A stretch of 64,000 bases of DNA from Pseudomonas bohemica (GTDB lineage: Bacteria; Pseudomonadota; Gammaproteobacteria; Pseudomonadales; Pseudomonadaceae), in the NCBI RefSeq assembly GCF_002934685.1, contig NZ_NKHL01000103.1, positions 7,762-71,761 of the forward strand. The letters are read 5' to 3'. Both the position numbers and the translations under genes were made by a program. The notes beneath the pieces were generated by a model. The model searched no databases. It was not told the DNA's origin and saw nothing but the letters and a program-made list of their open reading frames with translations. Within the stretch, counting starts at the first letter, position 1, and each line of letters starts with the position of its first letter. Below, piece by piece: positions 17,535 to 25,713 of this stretch.

Positions 17535-19664
17535 ATGCCTACAATCGCCGACAGCGCGCTGCTTCAAATGACCGGTCTGGCCTTGACGGCAAAAGAGTCG
17601 GAGCAACACTTCGCCGCCCTTTTCAACCTCAGCCCCAACGTGGTGTTACTGACGCGCTTCGACGACGGTCTGATCTGCAACGCCAATCGGCATTTCGAGA
17701 GCACCTTCGGCTGGTCGATGGATGAGTGCATCGGCCGCACGACGCTGGAAATCGAGCTATGGGTCGATCCGCGACAACGGCAGACGGCGCTGGAACGAAC
17801 GTTCTCCACCGTCGAGCCGGCCAGCCTCGAGAGCCAGTGGCAGGCGCGGGACGGACGCACCCGCGAAGGCACCCTTTACACTCAGAAAATCGAGCTGAGC
17901 GATGGCCATTACCTGCTCAGCACCTTCATCGACAACACCGAACACAAACGCGCCCAGCAAGCCCTCAGGGCCAGCGAAGAGAAGTTCGCCAAAGCGTTTC
18001 ACTCAAGCCCGGACGCCATCATCATCACAGAAAAAGCCACCGGGCGTTACCTGGAGGTCAATGACGGCTTCTGCCGCCTGACCGGCTACAGCGCCAGCGA
18101 AGTGCTGGGGCGTACGGTATTCGAGTTCGTGATCATGGCCGACATCACCCAGCGCATCCGCCTGATTCAGGACGTTGAAGAGCACGGTGAAGTGCATAAC
18201 CGCGAGCTGCTGGGACGCGGCAAGAATGGCGACATCATCACCGTTGACGTATCGATTGACCCGCTGGTGCTCGACGACACGGATTGTTTACTGATCACCG
18301 CCCGCGATATCGGCGTGCTAAAGCGCGCCCAGGCGCAGATTCAGCACCTGGCCTACCACGACTCCCTGACCAACCTGCCCAACCGTGCGCTGCTGATGGA
18401 TCGCCTCAGTCAGCAGATCTCCCTGCTCAAGCGCCGTAACTTGCGCGGCGCCCTGTTGTTCCTCGATCTGGACCACTTCAAGCACATCAACGACTCGCTT
18501 GGGCATCCCGTGGGTGACAGCGTGCTGAAGATCATCACGGCACGGCTTGAGGTCAGCGTGCGACTGGAAGACACCGTGGCGCGCCTGGGGGGTGACGAAT
18601 TCGTGGTTCTGATCAGCGGACTGGAAGGCACCCAGGCCGAGGTCATCGAGCAGGTGCGCACCCTGGCCGACACGCTGCGCGGGCTGCTGGCCGAACCGAT
18701 GCTCCTTGACGGTCAGCGTCTGCAGGTCACGCCCAGCATCGGCGTGGCGCTGATTCCGGATCATGGCTCGACCCCCGCCGACCTGCTCAAACGCGCCGAC
18801 ATTGCCCTTTACAGGGCCAAGGATTCAGGGCGCAACGCCACGCAGATGTTTCACAGCACCATGCAACAGGCCGCCAGTGACCGTCTGCGAATGGAAAACG
18901 ACCTGCGCCTGGCCCTGAGTCGCGGTGAATTCAGCCTCAGTTATCAGCCTCAGGTCGATACCCGCGGCAACCGGATCATTGGCGCCGAAGCCCTGCTGCG
19001 CTGGCAGCACCCGAGCCTTGGCAGCCTGCCGCCCCAACACTTCATTCAGGTCATGGAAGAAAGCGGGATGATCCTGGAGGTGGGTAACTGGATTCTCGAG
19101 GAAGCCTGCAGGGCTGGCAGTCAGTTGCTGCGCAAAGGCATGATCGATGGCCAGGACTTCAGCCTGTGCGTAAACATCAGCCCCCGGCAGTTTCGTCAGA
19201 CCGATTTCGTCGAGCGAGTCGAACGCTGCCTGCGAACCTGCGTGCTGCCCAATCGCATGCTCAAACTGGAAATCACCGAGGGCATCGTCATTCAGAACCT
19301 TGAAGACACCATCGCCAAGATGCTCGAGTTGAAACAGTTGGGCATCAGCTTTGCGATGGATGATTTCGGCACCGGTTATTCGTCGCTGACCTACCTCAAG
19401 CGCCTGCCGGTGGACGCGTTGAAAATCGACCAATCCTTCGTCCGCGACGCCACCAGCGACCCCAACGACGCCGAAATCGTCCGCGCCATCATTGCCATGG
19501 CCGCGAGCCTCAATCTGGCGATCATTGCCGAAGGCGTGGAAAAGCAGGAGCAGCTGGACTTTCTGGCGCAGCTCGATTGCCATTTCTATCAGGGGTTTCT
19601 GTTTAGCGAGCCGCTGCCGCTGGAGCGGTTCGAGGCGTTGCTGCGTGGGCGTGTGCACCCGTAG
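17535..19664 (+). CDS. PAS-PAS-GGDEF-EAL cyclic-di-GMP protein
   Basis: Cytoplasmic signalling protein of 709 residues with no membrane segment. Two PAS domains (about 25-140 and 150-260) precede a GGDEF domain with an intact RLGGDEFVVLI and an RxxD inhibitory site (RLED) five residues before it. The EAL domain keeps the catalytic set: EALLRW, NISPRQF, EITEG, DDFGTGYSSL, LKIDQSF, AEGVE and the final YQGFLFSEPL. Both synthase and phosphodiesterase could therefore be active, with the PAS domains choosing the output. The ligand is unknown. A strong terminator follows. Confidence 0.95.
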   Translation: MPTIADSALLQMTGLALTAKESEQHFAALFNLSPNVVLLTRFDDGLICNANRHFESTFGWSMDECIGRTTLEIELWVDPRQRQTALERTFSTVEPASLESQWQARDGRTREGTLYTQKIELSDGHYLLSTFIDNTEHKRAQQALRASEEKFAKAFHSSPDAIIITEKATGRYLEVNDGFCRLTGYSASEVLGRTVFEFVIMADITQRIRLIQDVEEHGEVHNRELLGRGKNGDIITVDVSIDPLVLDDTDCLLITARDIGVLKRAQAQIQHLAYHDSLTNLPNRALLMDRLSQQISLLKRRNLRGALLFLDLDHFKHINDSLGHPVGDSVLKIITARLEVSVRLEDTVARLGGDEFVVLISGLEGTQAEVIEQVRTLADTLRGLLAEPMLLDGQRLQVTPSIGVALIPDHGSTPADLLKRADIALYRAKDSGRNATQMFHSTMQQAASDRLRMENDLRLALSRGEFSLSYQPQVDTRGNRIIGAEALLRWQHPSLGSLPPQHFIQVMEESGMILEVGNWILEEACRAGSQLLRKGMIDGQDFSLCVNISPRQFRQTDFVERVERCLRTCVLPNRMLKLEITEGIVIQNLEDTIAKMLELKQLGISFAMDDFGTGYSSLTYLKRLPVDALKIDQSFVRDATSDPNDAEIVRAIIAMAASLNLAIIAEGVEKQEQLDFLAQLDCHFYQGFLFSEPLPLERFEALLRGRVHP

Positions 19665-19684
19665 TGGCACAATGAGAAACAACA

Positions 19685-19714
19685 AAAAAGGCGTCCCGAG
19701 GGACGCCTTTTTCG
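19685..19714. terminator. Bidirectional terminator
   Basis: AAAAAGGCGTCC, loop CGAG, then GGACGCCTTTTT gives a 12-bp stem with T-runs on both strands, between the convergent GGDEF-EAL and small heat-shock genes. Confidence 0.9.
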
Positions 19715-19728
19715 TTAACGGCTACAGA

Positions 19729-20181
19729 TCAATGTGCAAGCGTTTTCTGTCCGTTGATCTGAATGCGTTTTGGCTTGGCTTCTTCCGGCACCAGGCGCAG
19801 CAGGTCGATGTTCAGCAGACCGTTGGCCAGCGCGGCGTTCTGCACTTCGATGTGGTCGGCCAAACGGAACGACAGCTTGAAAGCACGCTGGGCAATGCCC
19901 TGATGCAGGAAGGTCACGCCTTCAGCGGCTTTTTCTTTTTCGCGTTTGCTACCGGTGACGGTCAACACTCCCTTCTCGACCTGCAGCTCGAGGTCTTCTT
20001 CCTGGAAACCCGCAGCCGCGATGACGATACGGTATTGATCGTCTGCGTGTTTCTCGACGTTGTAGGGAGGATAAGTGCTGGCCGACTCATTACGGGCCGC
20101 CGATTCGAACAGATCGTTGAAGCGGTCGAAGCCCACGGATGAACGGAAAAGTGGGGCCAGAGAAAATGCGTTAGTAGTCAT
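19729..20181 (-). CDS. ibpA: Small heat-shock protein, Hsp20/IbpA family
   Basis: ATP-independent holdase of 150 residues that binds unfolding proteins. The N-terminus (SLAPLFRSSVGFDRFNDLFE) and the alpha-crystallin domain (YPPYNVEKHADDQYRIVIAAAGF... LANGLLNIDL) with a C-terminal IxI-like tail (KRIQING) match IbpA. I chose ATG 20181, preceded by AGGAG at good spacing, over a frame extension to 20235. The leader has a ROSE-like thermometer and a sigma32-type promoter. Confidence 0.94.
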   Translation of the reverse strand: MTTNAFSLAPLFRSSVGFDRFNDLFESAARNESASTYPPYNVEKHADDQYRIVIAAAGFQEEDLELQVEKGVLTVTGSKREKEKAAEGVTFLHQGIAQRAFKLSFRLADHIEVQNAALANGLLNIDLLRLVPEEAKPKRIQINGQKTLAH

Positions 20182-20242
20182 GTGAATCTCCTGAAAAATC
20201 AGCAAGTGGTTGTCTCCGCGACCCGAGTTCGGCATCGCGTAA
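20182..20242 (-). promoter_or_regulatory. ROSE-like RNA thermometer in the ibpA leader
   Basis: The last leader hairpin reads CTTGCTGATTTTTCAGGAG, where CTGA pairs with TCAG and the upstream TTGCT faces the AGGAG ribosome site. This U(U/C)GCU element opposite the Shine-Dalgarno, with a G-G contact, is the defining feature of ROSE thermometers of bacterial hsp20 genes. A larger upstream hairpin (GCGATGCCGAACTCGGGTCGC) precedes it. Confidence 0.75.
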
Positions 20243-20247
20243 TCCCT

Positions 20248-20275
20248 AGATAAGGACAGTCACTTCTGTTTCAAG
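20248..20275 (-). promoter_or_regulatory. Sigma32-type heat-shock promoter of ibpA
   Basis: On the minus strand CTTGAAA (20275-20269), a 13-bp spacer and CCTTATCT (20255-20248) match the sigma32 pattern CTTGAAA-N11-16-CCCCATNT at -35 exactly and at -10 approximately. Confidence 0.65.
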
Positions 20276-20296
20276 AGTCGCTATGAAAATCTTTTC

Positions 20297-21256
20297 TCAG
20301 GCCGCTTCTGGCTGGCTGACACCGAGCATTTGACTGATCCGCTCGCAGTCTGTCTCGCGCCGCAGGCCATCGAACAGCACGGTGGCTTCAGGATAGCTTT
20401 TGGTCAACAGCACGACCCACTGCTTGAGCCGACCCGGCGCCTGGACCCGCGTCATCTTTGCCAGCGCCTGGAGCCAGAAGTGCCGAAGCAGCGGTTGCAG
20501 TTGCTGCCAAGTCATCTCGACAACCTCCCGCCCCGCCTTGGCTGCTGCGATCTGCCGCCCCAGGTCCGGTCGCGCCACCAGGCCACGGCCGATCATGATG
20601 TCACGGGCGCCGCAGATTTCGCGGCAGCGGCGCCAGTCATCGACCGTCCAGATCTCGCCATTGGCGATGATTGGAATCTTCACCACGTCCTGAATCCTGC
20701 CGATCCATTCCCAATGGGCAGGCGGTTTGTAGCCGTCGACCTTGGTTCGCGCGTGAACCACGATGTGCTCGGCGCCGCCCGCTTCCAGCGCCCGGGCGCA
20801 ATCGAGCGCAGGTTCGGTGCTGTCGTAGCCCAGGCGCATCTTGGCGGTGACCGGAATGTGCGCAGGCACCGCCCGCCGTACATGGCTGAGAATCGAGTGC
20901 AGCAGTTCCGGCTCTTTAAGCAGCACTGCCCCACCCCGGGATTTGTTCACCGTCTTGGCTGGGCAACCAAAGTTCAGGTCAATCACCGGCGCACCCAATT
21001 CGGCGGCGAATGCAGCATTTTCAGCCAGACACACCGGATCGGAGCCCAGCAACTGCACACGCAACGGCACACCGGCGCGGGTCTTCGCGTCGGTGAGCAG
21101 TTCAGAGGCGAGCTTGTGGAAGTAGTGCTCGGGCAACAGACGCTCGGTCACCCGGATGAATTCGGTCACGCACCAATCGATGCCGCCAACCTGAGTCAGC
21201 ACGTCGCGCAATATGTCGTCGACCAGACCTTCCATGGGCGCCAGGGCAATTTGCAT
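20297..21256 (-). CDS. dusC: tRNA-dihydrouridine(16) synthase
   Basis: FMN enzyme reducing uridine 16 in the D-loop of tRNAs. The 319-residue TIM-barrel protein starts [13 protein letters not shown], close to E. coli DusC. It has the catalytic Cys in [33 protein letters not shown] and the phosphate-binding MIGRG. I chose ATG 21256 over a GTG three codons upstream because the family begins there. No operon partner is evident; the thioesterase gene on the same strand starts 66 bp upstream. Confidence 0.94.
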   Translation of the reverse strand: MQIALAPMEGLVDDILRDVLTQVGGIDWCVTEFIRVTERLLPEHYFHKLASELLTDAKTRAGVPLRVQLLGSDPVCLAENAAFAAELGAPVIDLNFGCPAKTVNKSRGGAVLLKEPELLHSILSHVRRAVPAHIPVTAKMRLGYDSTEPALDCARALEAGGAEHIVVHARTKVDGYKPPAHWEWIGRIQDVVKIPIIANGEIWTVDDWRRCREICGARDIMIGRGLVARPDLGRQIAAAKAGREVVEMTWQQLQPLLRHFWLQALAKMTRVQAPGRLKQWVVLLTKSYPEATVLFDGLRRETDCERISQMLGVSQPEAA

Positions 21257-21322
21257 GGATAACACTCGAAAAAAAGTTCGGCAGTTTACGCAGCGGGAAC
21301 TGGATTGTGAACGGGCCGCGCG

Positions 21323-21763
21323 TCAAGAAACGGCCATCTGTAGCGCAGGTCGATAACCGTCGATGAACTCGGTCGGCATGCGTTTGGGCTTGCCGCTGGA
21401 CAGTTCGATACAAACGAAGGTGGTTTGCGCGCGCAACAGCGTCATGCCGTCGCTTGGTCGCTTGAGCTGAAAGCGGCGGGTCATTTTCAAGCGCTGATCC
21501 CAATCGACGATCCAGGTCGCCAGTTGCAATTCGTCATCCTGATAGGCGCTGGCCAGATAGTCGATTTCGTGCCGGACCACCGCCATCGCCCGGTCGAGAC
21601 GCCGATACTCGGTCAGGTCCAGTCCCAGGGTTTGCGAGTGACGCCACGCGCAACGCTCAAGCCAGGTGACATACACGGCGTTATTGGCGTGCCCCAACCC
21701 ATCGATGTCGCCCTCGCCCACCCGCAGGTCGATGACAAACGGCGTTGCCAGATCCCAGACCAT
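21323..21763 (-). CDS. Acyl-CoA thioesterase, 4HBT hot-dog family (YbgC/FadM-like)
   Basis: Single hot-dog-fold protein of 146 residues that hydrolyses acyl-CoA thioesters. The motif GDIDGLGHANNAVYVTWLE holds the catalytic Asp and the GHxNN pattern of the 4-hydroxybenzoyl-CoA thioesterase family. It lacks the SxxxD tail of YbgC clusters with Tol-Pal, and no tol genes are nearby, so FadM-like fatty acyl-CoA clean-up is the better guess. The substrate is unproven. Confidence 0.87.
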   Translation of the reverse strand: MVWDLATPFVIDLRVGEGDIDGLGHANNAVYVTWLERCAWRHSQTLGLDLTEYRRLDRAMAVVRHEIDYLASAYQDDELQLATWIVDWDQRLKMTRRFQLKRPSDGMTLLRAQTTFVCIELSSGKPKRMPTEFIDGYRPALQMAVS

Positions 21764-21847
21764 CCTCGCTCCTGTCCCTCATGAATGCATTCGCGGCGCA
21801 GTGTAACCAAAAGCGTCGAACGATGGCTTCGATCTGACCTGAACGCC

Positions 21848-22387
21848 TCACTGCATGGCCGACTTGGCAGCTCGCAATACCCGGTCCGACAGCTCGTTGG
21901 GGCCCAAGGCGCGGGCCAGCGCCAGGCCGCCGAGCATCAGCGCGATATCGGCCAGGGTTTTGTCGGTTTCCTCCGGGCTTGAAGCCAGTTGCGCGACCAT
22001 CAGTTCGATGTGCTCGGACAAGGCGCCCCGGAAGTCATCCGATAAACGCGCCATTTCCCCGATCGCGGTGGGCAATGGGCAGGCGTGTTCTCCGGCGTCC
22101 CGGTGTTTGCGCGAAAGATAAAAGGCAGCGAGCAAGGCACGTCGCTCTTCGCCGGGCAGTCGATCGTCGATCTTCCCCACCATCTCGCGACGCTCGCCGA
22201 GCAACTGGCTGAAAGCCTCTAGCATCAGGGCTTCCTTGCTGTCGAAATGCGCGTAGAACCCGCCCACCGTCAAGCCAGCTGCGCCCATGATCTCGTTGAC
22301 ACTGGGCTCGACAGGACCGCGCGCAATCAGGGCTGCGCTGGCCGCGCCGAGGATGCGTTCGCGAGTTTGTGCTTTTTTGTCGTTCAT
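21848..22387 (-). CDS. TetR-family transcriptional regulator
   Basis: One-component repressor of 179 residues. The helix-turn-helix lies in residues 8-55 (TRERILGAASAALIARG... VNEIMGAAGLTVGGFYAHFDSKEAL). The C-terminal ligand domain is generic. The start at 22387 is supported by GGGAGG just upstream; the frame is open to 22450 but without family sequence. A palindrome at 22403-22426 overlaps its promoter region and suggests self-control. The other target genes cannot be named. Confidence 0.88.
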   Translation of the reverse strand: MNDKKAQTRERILGAASAALIARGPVEPSVNEIMGAAGLTVGGFYAHFDSKEALMLEAFSQLLGERREMVGKIDDRLPGEERRALLAAFYLSRKHRDAGEHACPLPTAIGEMARLSDDFRGALSEHIELMVAQLASSPEETDKTLADIALMLGGLALARALGPNELSDRVLRAAKSAMQ

Positions 22388-22402
22388 GTCCGCCTCCCGG
22401 AT

Positions 22403-22426
22403 GATGGCAGTAATATTATCTGCATC
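22403..22426. promoter_or_regulatory. Candidate TetR operator
   Basis: GATGGCAGTAATATTATCTGCATC is a near-palindrome centred on TAATATTA with flanking CAG/CTG and GATG/CATC arms, 16 bp before the TetR start codon. It fits an autoregulatory operator. Confidence 0.5.
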
Positions 22427-22478
22427 ATCTGCGATGACAAGGGGAAGCACTCCTGACTCTACTGTCTTGCACGCACCG

Positions 22479-22570
22479 TGTGGGAGTGAGCTTGCTCACG
22501 AATGCGCAGGTTCAGCTGCTGGAGATGTGCCGATCTTGCGGACGTCTTCGTGAGCAAGCTCACTCCCACA
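22479..22570. repeat. REP inverted pair with perfect 24-bp arms
   Basis: The arm at 22479-22502 (beginning TGTGGGAGTGAGCTTGCTCA) is repeated as an exact reverse complement at 22547-22570 around a 44-base centre. This is the canonical Pseudomonas GTGGGAG REP doublet. Confidence 0.88.
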
Positions 22571-22675
22571 GATCCGGGCGTCGCTTCACCGAATACCGTC
22601 CAACAGTGCTTAAGTCGAGAGATGGCCGCGGGTAACGGGCCTGAACGCCCAGCTCGAGGCGGGAAAAATAAAAGC

Positions 22676-22716
22676 CCAAAAAAACAAAAGGGCCATTCAA
22701 TAATCGAATGACCCTT
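22676..22716 (-). terminator. Terminator of the tRNA operon
   Basis: On the minus strand AAGGGTCATTC, a seven-base loop and GAATGGCCCTT are followed by TTGTTTTTTT. It lies 23 bp past the last tRNA. Confidence 0.88.
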
Positions 22717-22738
22717 GGTCTCGCAGAGCGAGAAATCG

Positions 22739-22814
22739 TGGCGTCCCCTAGGGGACTCGAACCCCTGTTACCGCCGTGAAAGGGCGGTGTCCTAGGCCAC
22801 TAGACGAAGGGGAC
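22739..22814 (-). tRNA. tRNA-Glu (UUC), distal copy
   Basis: A 76-base gene on the minus strand runs from GTCCCCTTCGTCTAG to GGGGACGCCA, with the CCA encoded. The anticodon loop CTTTCAC gives UUC. The T-arm GGTTCGAGTCC is normal. It is identical to the copy at 22995. Confidence 0.97.
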
Positions 22815-22866
22815 GCAAACCTTCTGTCGAATCCGTCATTAACCTCTCGACGAATCCTGGCAAATT

Positions 22867-22942
22867 TGGTGGAGCTAAGCGGGATCGAACCGCTGACCTC
22901 CTGCATGCCATGCAGGCGCTCTCCCAGCTGAGCTATAGCCCC
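22867..22942 (-). tRNA. tRNA-Ala (GGC), distal copy
   Basis: A 76-base gene beginning GGGGCTATAGCTCAG and ending GCTCCACCA. The anticodon stem CCTGC/GCAGG encloses loop ATGGCAT, giving GGC. CCA is encoded. It is identical to the copy at 23157. Confidence 0.97.
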
Positions 22943-22994
22943 AGATTTAGCGCCTCGCGGCGGAGATCAACCTTGCGGCATCTCTCGGTGAAAC

Positions 22995-23070
22995 TGGCGT
23001 CCCCTAGGGGACTCGAACCCCTGTTACCGCCGTGAAAGGGCGGTGTCCTAGGCCACTAGACGAAGGGGAC
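22995..23070 (-). tRNA. tRNA-Glu (UUC), proximal copy
   Basis: Same 76-base sequence as the gene at 22739, with anticodon UUC and encoded CCA. Together with the neighbouring tRNA-Ala it forms one unit of a tandem duplication. Confidence 0.97.
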
Positions 23071-23156
23071 GTAACCCTTTGTGTACCTGATCGGTGCTGG
23101 TTCCGACTTACGGTACAAACCTCAAAGCAGTGTAGCCAACCTTGAAGCTTCTAAAT

Positions 23157-23232
23157 TGGTGGAGCTAAGCGGGATCGAACCGCTGACCTCCTGCATGCCA
23201 TGCAGGCGCTCTCCCAGCTGAGCTATAGCCCC
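23157..23232 (-). tRNA. tRNA-Ala (GGC), first in the operon
   Basis: Same 76-base sequence as the gene at 22867, with anticodon GGC and encoded CCA. It is the first tRNA after the strong promoter at 23299-23327. Confidence 0.97.
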
Positions 23233-23290
23233 ACATTACACTGTCACATCACCACTGCGTTGCCGCGGTGTTTCTGTGTTGCCGTGTGGA

Positions 23291-23360
23291 CGGGGCGCAT
23301 ATTAAGTGCGACCCGAATACCTGTCAAACTTTTTTTAAACATATTTCAAAAGAATTTTCC
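23291..23360 (-). promoter_or_regulatory. Strong stable-RNA promoter for the tRNA cluster
   Basis: On the minus strand a perfect TTGACA (23327-23322), a 17-bp spacer and TAATAT (23304-23299) are followed by a GC-rich discriminator GCGCCCCG, the hallmark of stringently controlled promoters. The 30 bases upstream are almost all A/T (runs of A and T around 23328-23357), a likely UP element. Nothing else is visible between here and the gltX stop codon. Confidence 0.85.
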
Positions 23361-23467
23361 GGGATAACAATCACTTACCGCCCTCCCCGGTTCTTTACCT
23401 GGGAAAGCCTCGGCATCGCCGGTCGCTGCAAGCTCCATCTACGCAACGCACAACGACCGGCCCTCAC

Positions 23468-24949
23468 TCAGCCGATGGCAACGAGCAGCTTTTCCCACTC
23501 TTTGTTTTCTTTCTTCGATACGCCCCCCAGCAGGTCGAGCGCCTGACGCAGACGGTAGCGGGTCAGATCCGGGCCGAGGATTTCCATCGCGTCGGTCACC
23601 GAGACCGAGTTCGCCTGGCCCGTGATCGCGGCAAACATCAGTGGCATGGCGTCACGCAGCTTGAGCTGCAGGTGCTCGACCACTGTCTGAATGCAGCCGG
23701 TGATGCCGTTCTTTTCCCACTGACGCAGGGATTCGAGCTTCCACAGGATCAGCTGCATCACCTGACGCACCTGCTCCGGCGAAAGTTTTTTGTGCTCGAA
23801 CAGTTTCACATCCGGGTTCACGCCACCGGCGAAGAAAAAACCGCCCAGGGGTGCGACCTGGCTGAAGGTTTCGACGCGGCCCTGTACGTGCGGCGCGATC
23901 TTCATCATGTAGTCGCTGTTGAACGCCCATTTCTGCACCCGCGCGGCAAATTCTTCGACCGGCAGTTCGCGCAGCCACTGACCGTTGAGCCAGGACAATT
24001 TCTCGATGTCGAAAATCGGGCCGCCCAGGGAGACGCGGTTGAGGTCGAAGTTGTCGACCATTTCCTGTAGCGAAAACTTCTCGCGCTCGTCCGGCATCGA
24101 CCAGCCCATGCGGCCCAGGTAGTTGAGCATCGCTTCAGGCATGAAGCCCATGCGCTCGTAGAACGTCACCGAAGTCGGGTTCTTGCGCTTGGACAGCTTG
24201 CTCTTGTCCGGATTACGCAGCAGCGGCATGTAGCACAGTGCCGGCTTTTCCCAGCCGAAATACTCGTACAGCAGAATCAATTTCGGTGCCGACGGTAGCC
24301 ATTCTTCGCCACGCAGCACATGGGTGATGCCCATCAGGTGGTCGTCGACGACGTTGGCCAGGAAGTAGGTCGGCAGGCCGTCGGTCTTCATCAGTACCTG
24401 CATGTCCATGCGGTCCCATGGGATTTCGACTTCGCCACGCAAAATGTCCGGAACCACGCACACGCCTTCGCTTGGCACCTTCATGCGGATCACATGAGGC
24501 TCACCCGCAGCCAGGCGACGTTCGACTTCTTCCTTGGAAAGTAGCAGCGCGCGGCCGTCGTAGCGCGGGGTTTCGCCACGGGCCATCTGCTCGGCGCGCA
24601 TCTGGTCCAACTCTTCGGCGGTGCAGAAGCACGGGAAGGCGTGGCCGGCGTCGACCAACTGCTGGGTGTACTTCTTATAGATGTCACCGCGCTCGCTCTG
24701 ACGATACGGGCCGTGCGGGCCGCCGACGTCCGGGCCTTCGCTCCACTCGATGCCGAGCCAGCGCAGTGCGTCGAAAATCTGTTGTTCGGACTCGCGCGTC
24801 GAGCGCAGCTGATCGGTGTCTTCAATGCGCAGGATGAATTCGCCGCCGTGCTGCTTGGCAAAGCAGTAGTTGAAGAGTGCGATATAAGCCGTGCCAACGT
24901 GGGGGTCGCCGGTAGGCGATGGCGCGATGCGGGTACGAACGGTGGTCAT
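23468..24949 (-). CDS. gltX: Glutamyl-tRNA synthetase
   Basis: Class I synthetase charging tRNA-Glu; 493 residues. The HIGH-equivalent is [13 protein letters not shown] near residue 9 and the KMSKS-equivalent is SKLSKR near residue 240. The C-terminal anticodon-binding domain is complete. ATG 24949 starts the family-standard [14 protein letters not shown]; the frame is open 22 codons further but that stretch is not family sequence. Its own substrate tRNA-Glu genes lie immediately downstream on the same strand but have a separate promoter. Confidence 0.97.
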   Translation of the reverse strand: MTTVRTRIAPSPTGDPHVGTAYIALFNYCFAKQHGGEFILRIEDTDQLRSTRESEQQIFDALRWLGIEWSEGPDVGGPHGPYRQSERGDIYKKYTQQLVDAGHAFPCFCTAEELDQMRAEQMARGETPRYDGRALLLSKEEVERRLAAGEPHVIRMKVPSEGVCVVPDILRGEVEIPWDRMDMQVLMKTDGLPTYFLANVVDDHLMGITHVLRGEEWLPSAPKLILLYEYFGWEKPALCYMPLLRNPDKSKLSKRKNPTSVTFYERMGFMPEAMLNYLGRMGWSMPDEREKFSLQEMVDNFDLNRVSLGGPIFDIEKLSWLNGQWLRELPVEEFAARVQKWAFNSDYMMKIAPHVQGRVETFSQVAPLGGFFFAGGVNPDVKLFEHKKLSPEQVRQVMQLILWKLESLRQWEKNGITGCIQTVVEHLQLKLRDAMPLMFAAITGQANSVSVTDAMEILGPDLTRYRLRQALDLLGGVSKKENKEWEKLLVAIG

Positions 24950-25189
24950 GGAAAATTCCAAATAGGTCGAACAAGCCGCGAATCTTAACAGGCGCAGCCC
25001 TCGCGGCTCCAGCATCGCGACCGGGCATGGCGCAGATTAGCGCGAAGGGCAATGCAGCATCGTTAGCCCACAGCATTACGCTAAAAATGAATACGCAGTT
25101 ATCAGTTCCAGTCATTTTTGCAACGATGGCTAGGTTCCAGACCTGGTTTGCTCATAAATTTCCTTACATTCCAATAATTCAGAACAACC

Positions 25190-25713
25190 ATGCCTGCCCA
25201 ACTCAAACGCCGCCTGTTCATCTTTTTCGGGGTGGTCCTGCTGATCGCCCTCGCCTTCTTCGCCCAGTGGTACTTAAAAGGACGTTTTTACCAGACCACC
25301 GACAATGCTTATGTTCAGGGTGAAATCACTCGGGTTTCGAGCCAGCTTGGCGCTCGGGTCAGTGAGGTGTTGGTGCAGAAGACATCTGGGTGCAGGCCAA
25401 TTTCAAGGAAACCCAGATCGAACACATGGAGATCGGCCAGTACGCCGAGCTGATCTTCGACAGCTTCCCCGGCACGCCGATTCAAGGGCGGGTGAATAGC
25501 CTGTTCGCTGCATCCGGGGCGCAGTTCAGTCTGTTGCCACCGGACAACGCCACCGGCAACTTCACCAAGGTCGTGCAGCGCATTCCGGTGAAGCTGACGT
25601 TTGCGCCTGACAACTCGCTGCACGGCAGAATTCGCCCGGGGATGTCGGTGACGGTTTCGGTCAACATCAAACCTGGCAGTCATCCTGAAGCTGATCCGCA
25701 AAGTGGCCGGTGA
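25190..25713 (+). pseudogene. Internally deleted EmrA/HlyD membrane fusion protein gene
   Basis: The 5' part (25190-25378) encodes a normal start: MPAQLKRRLFIFFGVVLLIA inner-membrane helix, FYQTTDNAYVQGEITRVSSQ and GARVSEVLVQ, the first half of the lipoyl domain. From about 25380 the homology continues in another frame as DIWVQANFKETQIE... GQYAELIFDSFPG... VVQRIPVKLTF, the beta-barrel and C-terminus. The coiled-coil hairpin and the rest of the lipoyl domain, roughly 190-200 codons by comparison with EmrA proteins, are missing, and the join shifts the frame. GGTGCAG occurs on both sides of the join (25372-25378 and 25392-25398). No full protein can be made, so the adjacent pump has lost its adaptor. 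Confidence 0.85.

Noticed and set aside
20330-21262. A 310-codon open frame on the plus strand
   Set aside because: Antisense shadow of dusC with no motif or ribosome site.
22739-23232. Repeats at first reminiscent of a CRISPR or mobile-element array
   Set aside because: They are two identical pairs of tRNA genes with complete cloverleaf sequences.
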